This document shows, one piece after another, positions 30,881 through 38,586 of a DNA stretch of 64,000 nt; within the stretch, counting starts at the first letter, position 1; each line of letters opens with the position of its first letter. Source of the stretch: Streptococcaceae bacterium (lineage in GTDB: Bacteria; Bacillota; Bacilli; Lactobacillales; Streptococcaceae). A program made the translations under genes and the position numbers. Location: the NCBI GenBank assembly GCA_022484805.1, contig JAKVKP010000001.1, forward strand, positions 186,001 through 250,000. Direction: 5' to 3'. A model generated the notes under the pieces. The model saw only the letters and a list, made by a program, of their open reading frames with translations, was not told the origin of the DNA and did not search any database.

Positions 30881-31382
30881 GCTGATCACCTAGCTTATCA
30901 ATATATTGATTGATTAATTCTTGGTGTGCTTCAGGCGATAATTCTTTACCTAAAATTTTTGAAGCCAAAAGTACTGAGATGTCTGCAACATCATCTTTAA
31001 TTGAATGAATTGCTTCACTACGTTCATGTGCGATTTCTTCTTGAGCTTTTACCTTAATTTGTTTTGCTTCAGAAGTTGCTTCGTTAATAATATTTTCTCT
31101 TGAAACATTGCCGCTTTCTTTGGCCTTCTTCAAGATTTCTGTTGCTTCATTATGACTATCATTTAGTTTAATTTCGCGTTCCTTGGCTAATTGCTCAGCT
31201 CTCACTTTGGCTTGTTCGGCATCTGTGATGTCTTGAGAAATTTTATTTGCTCGTTGTTCTAAAATACCTGTAATATTTTTCCAGGCAAATTTTTTAACCA
31301 ATAATAGCAAAATAATCAAAGCACCAGAAACAACAATTATGTTCCCTAAGGTTGTTTTAGGGGCTACTTCTAATAAAATCAT
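30870..31382 (-). CDS. atpF: ATP synthase subunit b
   Basis: The peripheral stalk of Fo. The 170-aa protein has one N-terminal membrane helix (about residues 12-30, LGNIIVVSGALIILLLLVKK). A long charged helix follows, rich in Ala, Glu and Lys (AEQAKVRAEQLAKEREIKL), which forms the coiled coil. The C-terminal DVADISVLLASKILGKELS contacts delta. It lies 38 bp after atpE. Confidence 0.95.
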   Translation of the reverse strand: MILLEVAPKTTLGNIIVVSGALIILLLLVKKFAWKNITGILEQRANKISQDITDAEQAKVRAEQLAKEREIKLNDSHNEATEILKKAKESGNVSRENIINEATSEAKQIKVKAQEEIAHERSEAIHSIKDDVADISVLLASKILGKELSPEAHQELINQYIDKLGDQHDQ

Positions 31383-31420
31383 GAGTCTAACACATCCTTT
31401 CTAAAGAGTATTTGACTCAA

Positions 31421-31660
<240 letters not shown>

Positions 31661-32383
31661 TTACTCTTCCTCGAGTACAACTTTATGACTTGTATAAACC
31701 ATTGTTAATGTGACAAAAATATAAGCTTGAATACATGAGATAAAAATTGAAAAACCTATCCAAACCATTTCAAGTAAGATGGCAACAGGCGTTACTAAAA
31801 TACCATGACTAACACCTAAATTTGCTACTAAAGATAGTAAAACTTCGCCAGCATAAATATTACCATATAACCGTAGGCTAAGTGTTAGAAGATTTGTAAA
31901 TTCTTCTAAAATCTTAATTGGTAACAAAAACGGTAGCGGTTTAGCAAACGAATTTACCAAATACGTTTTAAAACCAAAACGTTGCACACTCAAAAAATGA
32001 CCCATCAATAGAACCATTCCAGCTAAAGTCATTGTGACTATTGGATCCGCAGTTGGTGATTTCCAAAGCGTGATATCATCTCCAACCACAATATGGGTGA
32101 CTAAACCAATATTATTTGCCACTAATAAAAAAGCAAATAAAACAAAACCAAGTAAATGGAAATTATTAAGCTCTTTCGCTGGTAGGTTATCTTTAATTGT
32201 CCCACCGACAAATTCAACTAAATATTCCAAAACATTTTGCTTGCCCTTAGGTCTCAGTTGCATATTACGACTAGCCCAATAGATTAAACCAAAAACAATT
32301 GCACATGTCAAAACGACCATAATTAAAACAGTACCATCAAAATAAAGCGGTCCTATTGGAAAAATCCAGGATTTTTCACTCAC
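31661..32383 (-). CDS. atpB: ATP synthase subunit a
   Basis: The Fo channel subunit, five to six membrane helices. The protein has 240 aa from the chosen GTG at 32383 (MSEKSWIFPIGPLYFDG), with AGAGG 8 nt upstream. A GTG three codons earlier is part of that site. The essential arginine is in LTLSLRLYGNIYAGEVLL (helix 4), and the C-terminal IQAYIFVTLTMVYTSHKV is typical. It is the first gene of the eight-gene operon; no atpI is seen before it. Confidence 0.95.
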   Translation of the reverse strand: MSEKSWIFPIGPLYFDGTVLIMVVLTCAIVFGLIYWASRNMQLRPKGKQNVLEYLVEFVGGTIKDNLPAKELNNFHLLGFVLFAFLLVANNIGLVTHIVVGDDITLWKSPTADPIVTMTLAGMVLLMGHFLSVQRFGFKTYLVNSFAKPLPFLLPIKILEEFTNLLTLSLRLYGNIYAGEVLLSLVANLGVSHGILVTPVAILLEMVWIGFSIFISCIQAYIFVTLTMVYTSHKVVLEEE

Positions 32384-32474
32384 ATCATTCACCTCTTTTC
32401 TATTAAACTAACCACTTTCATTTCGCAGAAAAACAAGAAAAAATATCTAAATTATTAAGCAAAATGATAAATAC

Positions 32475-32503
32475 ATTCTACGACTTAGGTCTGATTTAAA
32501 CAA
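32475..32503 (-). promoter_or_regulatory. Probable atp operon promoter
   Basis: TTGTTT (32498-32503) and TAGAAT (32475-32480) lie on the minus strand with 17-bp spacing, about 90 bp before atpB. Other weaker pairs exist further upstream. Confidence 0.5.
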
Positions 32504-32534
32504 GTAAAAACTGAATAAAAAACATTCTTTTTTT

Positions 32535-32549
32535 ATGTAAACGATTACT
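32535..32549. promoter_or_regulatory. cre (CcpA-binding) site upstream of atpB
   Basis: ATGTAAACGATTACT fits the published Gram-positive cre consensus WTGNAANCGNWNNCW at every position. It lies about 30 bp upstream of the proposed atp -35 element, a place where CcpA often activates. The regulator itself is not in this window. Confidence 0.6.
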
Positions 32550-32658
32550 ATTTTTAAACGTTATTCTCAAATCCCTTGTCATACTGTATGTTAAGAAAAT
32601 TTAACAAAAAAATATTTCTATTTATTTTATACCAATCAAGATGATATATAGCAAAAAA

Positions 32659-32681
32659 CACCTTCCATTTTATGGAAGGTG
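32659..32681 (-). terminator. Terminator after the nitroreductase gene
   Basis: A perfect 10-bp stem, CACCTTCCAT/ATGGAAGGTG, with a TTT loop is followed on the minus strand by six T. Confidence 0.93.
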
Positions 32682-32691
32682 CCATGATTGC

Positions 32692-33303
32692 TTAATGGAA
32701 AATTTTAAAACGTTCATCATCACTGATAAATTCTTTTTCACCTGCTGGTGCTTCAATCGAACCAAAAACAAGTTGACTTTTCAATTCCCAATTTTCTGGA
32801 ATATCCCACGCTTTGGCAACTGAAGCATTGATCACAGGATTATAATGTTGTAAATTACCACCTAATCCTAATTCTGCTAAAGCAGTCCATGCGTTAATCG
32901 AAGCAATACCAGTAGATTGCTCAGACCAGTCTGGAAACTTAGCAGCGTACAAGGCAAACTGCTCTTGAAGACTTTTAACAATAGCCGTGTCTTCAAAGAA
33001 TAATGCTGTTCCAAAAGCTGCCTTAAAGCCATCTAATTTTTGCTTTGTGCCTTCAAATGCTTCATCAGGAGCACCTTGACGTTTCATTTCAATTTTCAAA
33101 TCTTCAGCCACTAAATCCCATAATTGTTCCTGTGCTTCACCCGATAAAATAACAACACGAGACGTTTGAGAGTTAAATGCAGATGGTGATAAACGTACAG
33201 CTTCTTTAATCGTAGCTTCAATCTGTGATGCTTCTGCATTAACATTTTTTCCTAAAGCGTAAATTGAACGACGTTTTGCTAAGGTTTCTAAATAGTTTGA
33301 CAT
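32692..33303 (-). CDS. Nitroreductase family protein
   Basis: An FMN-dependent oxidoreductase of 203 aa. It has the N-terminal RRSIYALGKNV motif, the helix SPSAFNSQTSRVVIL (about residues 38-52), the family's FMN-binding surface around GIASINAWTALAELGLGGNL, and a C-terminal FGSIEAPAGEKEF. It is close to the YdfN/YodC-like, HBN1-type group. The substrate is unknown, possibly quinones or nitro compounds. A dyad in its promoter suggests repression by a redox-sensing regulator. Confidence 0.9.
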   Translation of the reverse strand: MSNYLETLAKRRSIYALGKNVNAEASQIEATIKEAVRLSPSAFNSQTSRVVILSGEAQEQLWDLVAEDLKIEMKRQGAPDEAFEGTKQKLDGFKAAFGTALFFEDTAIVKSLQEQFALYAAKFPDWSEQSTGIASINAWTALAELGLGGNLQHYNPVINASVAKAWDIPENWELKSQLVFGSIEAPAGEKEFISDDERFKIFH

Positions 33304-33345
33304 AATTTTTTACCTATCCTTTTTCATGTTTTTGACTACAATAAA

Positions 33346-33374
33346 AGTGTATCAACTTACCTTATGTAAGTAAA
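33346..33374 (-). promoter_or_regulatory. Nitroreductase promoter with operator-like dyad
   Basis: TTTACT (33369-33374) and TACACT (33346-33351) are 17 bp apart on the minus strand. The perfect dyad ACTTAC-N5-GTAAGT (33355-33371) fills most of the spacer, so a bound protein would block RNA polymerase. Dyads of TTAC/GTAA type are known for HxlR/DUF24 redox regulators of nitroreductase genes. That assignment is inference. Confidence 0.65.
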
Positions 33375-33423
33375 ATGATAAGCTCACTTTTTTGCCGATT
33401 AAAACTAATGAAAATAACAGTAT

Positions 33424-33864
33424 TCATAAATAACGATCCATTTGATAGATCAATTTACCTGAACAATTACCACAACGAAAGCGATTAACATCAATTTGAC
33501 GGACTCGAACAAATTCATGCCCGCATTTTTGACATTGATAAACTCTATACTTTTTTTGAATTACTCTCGGACTATATCTTAAGCCATCAACCTCAGCGAG
33601 TAATTTTTTAAAATCTTTATCCCGATGATGAAATCCCTTCTTTTGACGAAATAAATGATAATGACAAAGTTCATGCCGGATAATTTGGCGAAATTGAATA
33701 CTCGTCAATTTTTGATACATCAATGGATTAAAGGCAAGATGACAATCCTTAGGATAAAAAAGACCACCTGTTGTTCGAAGTCGATTATTCCAAACTGCTT
33801 GATGTTCAAATGGCAGACCAAAGTCTTCTATCGAAACCTGTTCAACTAAATTTTGAAGTTCCAA
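33424..33864 (-). CDS. SprT-like zinc metalloprotease-fold protein
   Basis: The protein has 146 aa from the chosen TTG at 33864 (MELQNLVEQVSIEDFG), with GGGAG 8 nt upstream. A TTG at 33879 is further out in the same frame. The zinc site is in IIRHELCHYHLF (about residues 58-69, HExxH-like with Leu-Cys inside), and a further His is in KGFHHRDKDFKKL. The C-terminus has a zinc ribbon: CQKCGHEF and CGNCSGKL. It lies immediately after tex, as in many Firmicutes (the SprT/YdcK neighbour). The substrate is unknown. Confidence 0.88.
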   Translation of the reverse strand: MELQNLVEQVSIEDFGLPFEHQAVWNNRLRTTGGLFYPKDCHLAFNPLMYQKLTSIQFRQIIRHELCHYHLFRQKKGFHHRDKDFKKLLAEVDGLRYSPRVIQKKYRVYQCQKCGHEFVRVRQIDVNRFRCGNCSGKLIYQMDRYL

Positions 33865-33865
33865 T

Positions 33866-36013
33866 TTAATCGCTCCCAATCATCGAAAGACCAACCTTTT
33901 CCTTGGTCAAATCAATATTAATTACCCAAACCTTAATCACATCACCAACCGACACAACCTCACTCGGATGCTTAATAAACTTTTTAGCTAGCTTCGAAAT
34001 ATGAACTAATCCGTCGTGTTTCACACCAATATCAACAAAAGCGCCAAAATCTGTTACATTTCTGACAGTTCCCTCAAGAGCCTGACCCACAACTAAATCT
34101 TCAATTGATAATACATCTGATTTTAAAACAGGACGGGATAAGCTATCTCGAATATCTCGACCAGGCTTTTGCAGATTGTCAATAATATCAATTAAAGTTG
34201 TTTCACCAATTGATAACTGTACTGCCATTTGAGAAACATTAACTGCTTGAAGCTGCTCAATTGACTTTTTATCGCCCAGGGTAGATTTTTGAATTCCTAA
34301 TACTTCCAGTAATTGATTGGTAACTTGATAGCTTTCTGGATGAATTGCCGTATTATCAAAGGGATTTTTACTTTCTAAAACGCGTAAAAAACCAGCAGAC
34401 TGTTCAAAGGCTTTAGGTCCTAATCTTGGAACCTTCTTCACCTCTGTTCGAGATTGAATCAAACCATTCGCTTCACGATAAGTCACGATATTTTCAGCAA
34501 TTACTTTATTCAGTCCAGCCACATGCTCTAGCAACTCTGCTGAAGCGGTATTAAGATTAACACCAACCTGATTCACGACTGTTTCAACTGTAAAATCGAG
34601 GCTTTCTGATAATTTTTTTTGAGCAACGTCATGCTGGTATTGCCCAACGCCAATCGATTTTGGATCAATTTTAACTAGTTCTGCAAGTGGATCCTGAATA
34701 CGTCTGGCAATTGAAATCGCACTTCGTTTCTCAACTGTTAATTGAGGAAATTCACGACGCGCATTTTCACTTGCGGAATATACAGAAGCGCCCGCTTCAT
34801 TCGTTATTACATAGTAGACTTTTCGTTTTATTTTTTTGAGCTGTTCAGCAACAAAATGCTCTGATTCACGACTTGCAGTCCCATTACCAATTGAAATCAT
34901 CGTCACCTGATATTTTTCAATCAGATCGATTAGCCGCTCTCCAGCCCGCTCTATTTCATTAGCTTTGGCAGGTTTAACTGGATAAATCACTTCTACCTTT
35001 AAAAGCTTACCGGTTTCATCAACAACTGCCAATTTTGCACCTGTTCGATAGGCTGGATCAAAGCCTAGAACAACTTGCCCTTTTAATGGCGACTGTAATA
35101 ACAGATGCTTTAAATTATCAGCAAAGACATCAATAGCACTCTGCTCAGCTCGTTCTGTTAGCTCAGCCCGTAGCTCACGCTCAATAGCTGGCAGAATTGA
35201 TTTTTTAAGCGCCTGCTCAATCGCTTTTTCAAGATAGGGCTGGGACTCACTTACCTTAGTAATAAAGCGCGCTTGATAAAAACGTTGAATTTTATCCAAA
35301 TCATGTGTCAATTTAACCTTAAGCACGCCCAGCTTTTCACCACGATTAATTGCTAAAATTCGATAATTTGGTAGCTTTGAAGCAAGCTCAGAAAATTGAT
35401 AATACATTTCAAAAATTCGTTTTTCATCCTTCTCAGCATTTTTCAACTCTGATTCTATCAAAGAACGACCTGCAGCCTCGTGTCTTATCCACTGTCGCAG
35501 TTTAGCATCCTCTGAAAACGACTCAGCAAGGATATCAATTGCACCATTGAGTGCTTCTTCCACAGAATTAATCTTTTCATTTAAAAATTGCTCACTCTGC
35601 TCAACCACCTGATTATTTTGTTTTAAAATAAAAATCGCTAACGGTAATAGGCCATTTTCTTTCGCGATACTTGCCTTAGTTTTCTTCTTCCGTTTATAAG
35701 GCAGATATAAATCCTCTACATCCTGTAACTTTTCAGCCGCTTCAATTTGTTTTTTTAGCTCAGGCGTTAATTTTTCCTGAGCTGATATTGACTTAATAAT
35801 CGCTTGCTTACGTTCATAAAGCGACTTTTTCCTTTCAAAGGTATCAATAATCGTTTTAATTTCAATCTCATCTAGATTACCCGTTATTTCCTTACGATAT
35901 CTTGCAATAAAGGGAATTGTATTCCCTTCTTCAGTCAAGGTTAAAACCTTTTCAATTTGGCTTTTTTTAAAATTAAGCTGTTCCTGTGTCGCAATGAAAA
36001 TTTCACTGTTCAT
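33866..36013 (-). CDS. tex: Tex-family transcription accessory protein
   Basis: A 715-aa RNA-binding protein with the full Tex architecture. A helical N-terminal region (TIPFIARYRKE, EDLYLPYKRKKKTKA) is followed by the YqgF/RNase H-like domain (VVLGFDPAYRTGAKLAVVD, about residues 320-340). Tandem helix-hairpin-helix motifs follow (VGVNLNTASAELLEHVAGL, KVPRLGPKAFEQSAGFLRV), and a C-terminal S1 domain closes it (LEGTVRNVTDFGAFVDIGVK, about 645-665). Tex affects gene expression and stress tolerance, and its exact mechanism is unsettled. Confidence 0.95.
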   Translation of the reverse strand: MNSEIFIATQEQLNFKKSQIEKVLTLTEEGNTIPFIARYRKEITGNLDEIEIKTIIDTFERKKSLYERKQAIIKSISAQEKLTPELKKQIEAAEKLQDVEDLYLPYKRKKKTKASIAKENGLLPLAIFILKQNNQVVEQSEQFLNEKINSVEEALNGAIDILAESFSEDAKLRQWIRHEAAGRSLIESELKNAEKDEKRIFEMYYQFSELASKLPNYRILAINRGEKLGVLKVKLTHDLDKIQRFYQARFITKVSESQPYLEKAIEQALKKSILPAIERELRAELTERAEQSAIDVFADNLKHLLLQSPLKGQVVLGFDPAYRTGAKLAVVDETGKLLKVEVIYPVKPAKANEIERAGERLIDLIEKYQVTMISIGNGTASRESEHFVAEQLKKIKRKVYYVITNEAGASVYSASENARREFPQLTVEKRSAISIARRIQDPLAELVKIDPKSIGVGQYQHDVAQKKLSESLDFTVETVVNQVGVNLNTASAELLEHVAGLNKVIAENIVTYREANGLIQSRTEVKKVPRLGPKAFEQSAGFLRVLESKNPFDNTAIHPESYQVTNQLLEVLGIQKSTLGDKKSIEQLQAVNVSQMAVQLSIGETTLIDIIDNLQKPGRDIRDSLSRPVLKSDVLSIEDLVVGQALEGTVRNVTDFGAFVDIGVKHDGLVHISKLAKKFIKHPSEVVSVGDVIKVWVINIDLTKEKVGLSMIGSD

Positions 36014-36034
36014 AAATTCACCTCATCGTTTAGT

Positions 36035-36063
36035 TTAACACATTTTAAAAATTGTGTTAGAAT
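36035..36063 (+). promoter_or_regulatory. Promoter and dyad between tex and the 70-aa gene
   Basis: TTAACA (36035-36040) and TAGAAT (36058-36063) are 17 bp apart on the plus strand, reading toward the 70-aa gene. The same bases form the inverted repeat TAACACA-N10-TGTGTTA (36036-36059). The dyad overlaps the promoter and lies about 25 bp from the tex start, so one protein could control both divergent genes. Confidence 0.55.
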
Positions 36064-36120
36064 AATAGCCATAAGTCAGTTTGGTTCAATTCCAGTCAAT
36101 AAACAGAAAAGGAGTTGCTT

Positions 36121-36333
36121 ATGGCAATTAAAATCGATAGAAATGATGATTTAGATAAATTATTTGAGAGCTTCGCAACAGATCCTAAAGCAAAAGAGGA
36201 AATTGAACAACGTCAGGATGCTGAATCAATTATCCAAACAGAAGCAATTGATGTAGAAAAAAAGGCAACTGATTACATTAAAAGTAAATCTATTGATGAT
36301 GTTCGTTCAAACAATCAAAAAATAATTAAGTAA
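36121..36333 (+). CDS. Small acidic protein, 70 aa (possibly SPJ_0845-like)
   Basis: The ATG at 36121 follows AAAGGAG by 6 nt, a strong site. The protein starts MAIKIDRNDDLDKLFESFA and continues with a charged, mostly helical sequence without cysteines or membrane segments. The first 20 residues resemble, from memory, the short SPJ_0845 proteins of streptococci; I could not check this. It is a single-gene unit with its own promoter and a strong terminator, divergent from tex. Confidence 0.75.
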   Translation: MAIKIDRNDDLDKLFESFATDPKAKEEIEQRQDAESIIQTEAIDVEKKATDYIKSKSIDDVRSNNQKIIK

Positions 36334-36337
36334 AAAC

Positions 36338-36381
36338 AAAATAAGCGTTGGGCTAGAATAATCTAACTCAACGCTTATTTT
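36338..36381 (+). terminator. Terminator after the 70-aa gene
   Basis: A 13-bp perfect stem, AAAATAAGCGTTG/CAACGCTTATTTT, with further pairing in the loop lies directly after the stop codon. The A/T flanks make it usable in both directions. Confidence 0.92.
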
Positions 36382-36397
36382 CTGGCGTTTTCATGTG

Positions 36398-36468
36398 ACT
36401 CGCGCGTCCACTCGCGCGTCAATGTGTCCTGAAATCCGTCAGTTGAACATTTAATGTTCATAACACAT
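36398..36468. repeat. GC-rich tandem 11-mers and palindrome
   Basis: ACTCGCGCGTC occurs at 36398-36408 and 36410-36420. Next come ATGTGT (36422-36427), the 17-bp palindrome TGAACATT-T-AATGTTCA (36444-36460), and ACACAT (36463-36468), which can pair with the ATGTGT. The CG-rich 11-mers stand out in an AT-rich genome. The element lies between the 70-aa gene terminator and the oxidoreductase stop. I see no ORF here. Confidence 0.7.
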
Positions 36469-36511
36469 CCAGATGCATTCGACTCATCGCATGAATTTAT
36501 AATAACATAAT

Positions 36512-37822
36512 TTATTCGCCTTGACTAGACCATTCTTGATATAAACTATCCATCATCTTAACACCTGATAAAGTTAATTCAGGCGTCATAATATCGGATT
36601 TCAAAGCACCATCCATAATTTTTTGATTAACATGATCGACTTCAAACTGAAAATCACTAGAAAAAGGTGCCTCGATGATTTCACTTGAACCATCATCATA
36701 GTTTATTATCGCTTGCTTAGAACGCCAAAATTCAGGAATAACGATTTCACCTTTACTTCCAATTATTCTCAATTGTTTTGGCAAGCCTTTTCGAGTAGTT
36801 AAATAAATATTAGCAAGTATCCCTGTTTCAAAGGCAAGATGTATCATACTTTGAATATCTGAACTATTTGCAGGCTGTTGAGCAATACCGTTAAAGGACT
36901 CAATTTTTTTATCTAAGATAAATGGAAGATAGCTAAAGGCATACGGTGCCATAAAGTGAACTGTCCCTCCACCTGCTGACAAATCTTTAAACCATTTAAT
37001 ATGATCGACTGAGGCATAGGCGGTAACTGAAAATACGGAGATAATTTCGCCAATCCTTTGGTCTGAGATAATCTTTTTAATTTCTTTTGTCAATGGTAAA
37101 AAAAGTGATTTTTGAGCCTCCATCAAAAATAGCCGCTTTTCCTTAGCCAGCTCAAAGAGAGTCTGAGCTTGAGCATATTCAAGCGTAAAGGGTTTTTCCA
37201 ATAGCACATGCTTTCTTGCTAGTAAAGCATTTTTCGCACTTTGGAAGTGCCCCGCGTTGTAATTAGCAATATAAATTACATCAATCTCAGGATTATCAAA
37301 TAATTCAGCTTCACTGCCATAATATGCCGGTATTTGGTACTTTTCTGCATATTCCTTAGCGCTGTCAAGGTGTCTTGAACAAATTGCTGCAACATGACCA
37401 AATTGACTTTCACGAACACCAGCAATAAACCTTGGTACGACTTGGGCAGTTGAAACAATACCATAGTTAATTTTTTTCATCTTGAATAGCCTCCTCTGTT
37501 TGCCTGCTACTTGATTTTTAAAATCCTCTAATGTTATTAAACCATATTTTAATTGATAATATTCAGTTAAACGACACCCCTCAAAAAAATATCGACTCCA
37601 CTTCGGTAAATCATGCGTTAAATTAAAAGTATCTGAAGTAATCAGTTTAAATACTTGCTGCACCTTTTCTTGCCGTTGGTAGAATCCTGCCAAGAGAATT
37701 TCAGCAGAAATTAATCGTTTGACTTGTGCCATTTCCTCATTAATTAAAAAAGAAAACCATTTATAAATAATTTTCTGTTCAATTAAACTTAAATGTTTAG
37801 CTTTTATTTTGTTATTATCCAT
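36512..37822 (-). CDS. Gfo/Idh/MocA oxidoreductase with extra N-terminal domain
   Basis: Residues from about 115 onward (MKKINYGIVSTAQVVPRF) form a complete NAD(P)-dependent oxidoreductase of the Gfo/Idh/MocA family. The dinucleotide fold shows GIVSTAQVVPRFIAGV, and the conserved VLLEKPFTLEYAQA has the catalytic Lys-Pro. The substrate is unknown, probably a sugar or dihydrodiol. Residues 1-114 are a helical, charged region of no family I recognise (IIYKWFSFLINEEMAQVK). The frame is open throughout. The internal ATG at 37480 has its own strong AGAGGAGG 9 nt upstream, so a shorter 322-aa protein is very likely also or mainly made. Both starts have good ribosome binding sites. Confidence 0.8.
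   Translation of the reverse strand: MDNNKIKAKHLSLIEQKIIYKWFSFLINEEMAQVKRLISAEILLAGFYQRQEKVQQVFKLITSDTFNLTHDLPKWSRYFFEGCRLTEYYQLKYGLITLEDFKNQVAGKQRRLFKMKKINYGIVSTAQVVPRFIAGVRESQFGHVAAICSRHLDSAKEYAEKYQIPAYYGSEAELFDNPEIDVIYIANYNAGHFQSAKNALLARKHVLLEKPFTLEYAQAQTLFELAKEKRLFLMEAQKSLFLPLTKEIKKIISDQRIGEIISVFSVTAYASVDHIKWFKDLSAGGGTVHFMAPYAFSYLPFILDKKIESFNGIAQQPANSSDIQSMIHLAFETGILANIYLTTRKGLPKQLRIIGSKGEIVIPEFWRSKQAIINYDDGSSEIIEAPFSSDFQFEVDHVNQKIMDGALKSDIMTPELTLSGVKMMDSLYQEWSSQGE
37480..37496 (-). promoter_or_regulatory. Internal ribosome binding site and start
   Basis: AGAGGAGG lies 9 nt before the in-frame ATG at 37480 inside the oxidoreductase ORF. It matches the anti-Shine-Dalgarno better than most true starts in this window, and the ATG falls exactly at the expected N-terminus of the Gfo/Idh/MocA fold. 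Confidence 0.75.
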
Positions 37823-37828
37823 AAAAAA

Positions 37829-37861
37829 GCACCTCTCTATTTACTACGAAATAAAGAGGCA
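37829..37861 (-). terminator. phoU terminator carrying the next gene's RBS
   Basis: On the minus strand TGCCTCTTTATTT and AAATAGAGAGGTGC form a stem of about 12 bp with a 6-nt loop, followed by six T. The T-run ends right at the ATG (37822) of the oxidoreductase ORF, and the 3' arm contains the AGAGGTG ribosome binding site. The hairpin both ends the pst-phoU transcript and would hide that site in readthrough RNA. Confidence 0.85.
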
Positions 37862-37879
37862 TTTATTTATAAAACGATG

Positions 37880-38554
37880 TTATTCATTCGTGTTATTATT
37901 TGATAATTCAGTAATTTTACCTGTTTTTAAATATACAATCCACTCACATAGATTAGTCGAATAATCACCAATTCGTTCCAAGTAGGTACAAACGTGCAGG
38001 TAATCATTTCCTGCAACAATTGTTTCAGGATTTTCCTTAATTGCGGATATTGCATGATTTCTGATTTCATTAAACATTTTATTAATTTTATTATCCCATG
38101 TTGCTACTTCCCGAGCGCGATCAGCATCTGATTGAATATAAGCATTTAATGCCGCATCCAGCATTTTTTTTACTGATTCACCCATAATCGAAATTTCCTT
38201 TTCGATTTCTGGCAAACGCTCTTCACCTTTCATATGAATGGTACTCTTACAAATTGAAACTGCATGGTCTCCCATTCGTTCAAGGTCACTTGATGCCTTT
38301 AAAACTGTTATTACAGTTCTTAAATCTGTTGAAACTGGTTGTTGTAGTGCAATAATTTCAAATGATTTCTTCTCAAGCTTAATTTCCAACTCATTAATTT
38401 CTTCATCAGCTTCAATCACTTCTTTTGCCAAATCCTTATCATGAGAAACAAAGGCTCTCACTGCCTTGTTTAATTGCGCAGAAACTTGTGTACCCATTGA
38501 GTAAAACTGATTATGTAGCTTGTTAAGCTGTTCTTCAAATTGTGTTCTTAACAT
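37880..38554 (-). CDS. phoU: Phosphate transport accessory regulator PhoU
   Basis: The 224-aa protein is two repeats of a three-helix PhoU domain. Each has the metal-binding E/DxxxD pattern: ASSDLERMGDHAVSICKSTI (about residues 86-105) and TYLERIGDYSTNLCEWIVYL (about 190-209). PhoU links the Pst transporter to the PhoR/PhoP sensor system and restrains uptake. It is the last gene of the pst operon, 32 bp after the second pstB, and is followed by a terminator. Confidence 0.95.
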   Translation of the reverse strand: MLRTQFEEQLNKLHNQFYSMGTQVSAQLNKAVRAFVSHDKDLAKEVIEADEEINELEIKLEKKSFEIIALQQPVSTDLRTVITVLKASSDLERMGDHAVSICKSTIHMKGEERLPEIEKEISIMGESVKKMLDAALNAYIQSDADRAREVATWDNKINKMFNEIRNHAISAIKENPETIVAGNDYLHVCTYLERIGDYSTNLCEWIVYLKTGKITELSNNNTNE

Positions 38555-38586
38555 AATTGCTCTCCTTTTAATTTAATTTACCCTTT

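Noticed and set aside
36085-36096. GGTTCAATTCC resembling a tRNA T-loop
   Set aside because: No acceptor, D-arm or anticodon arm can be built from the preceding 70 bases, and the region is a gene leader.
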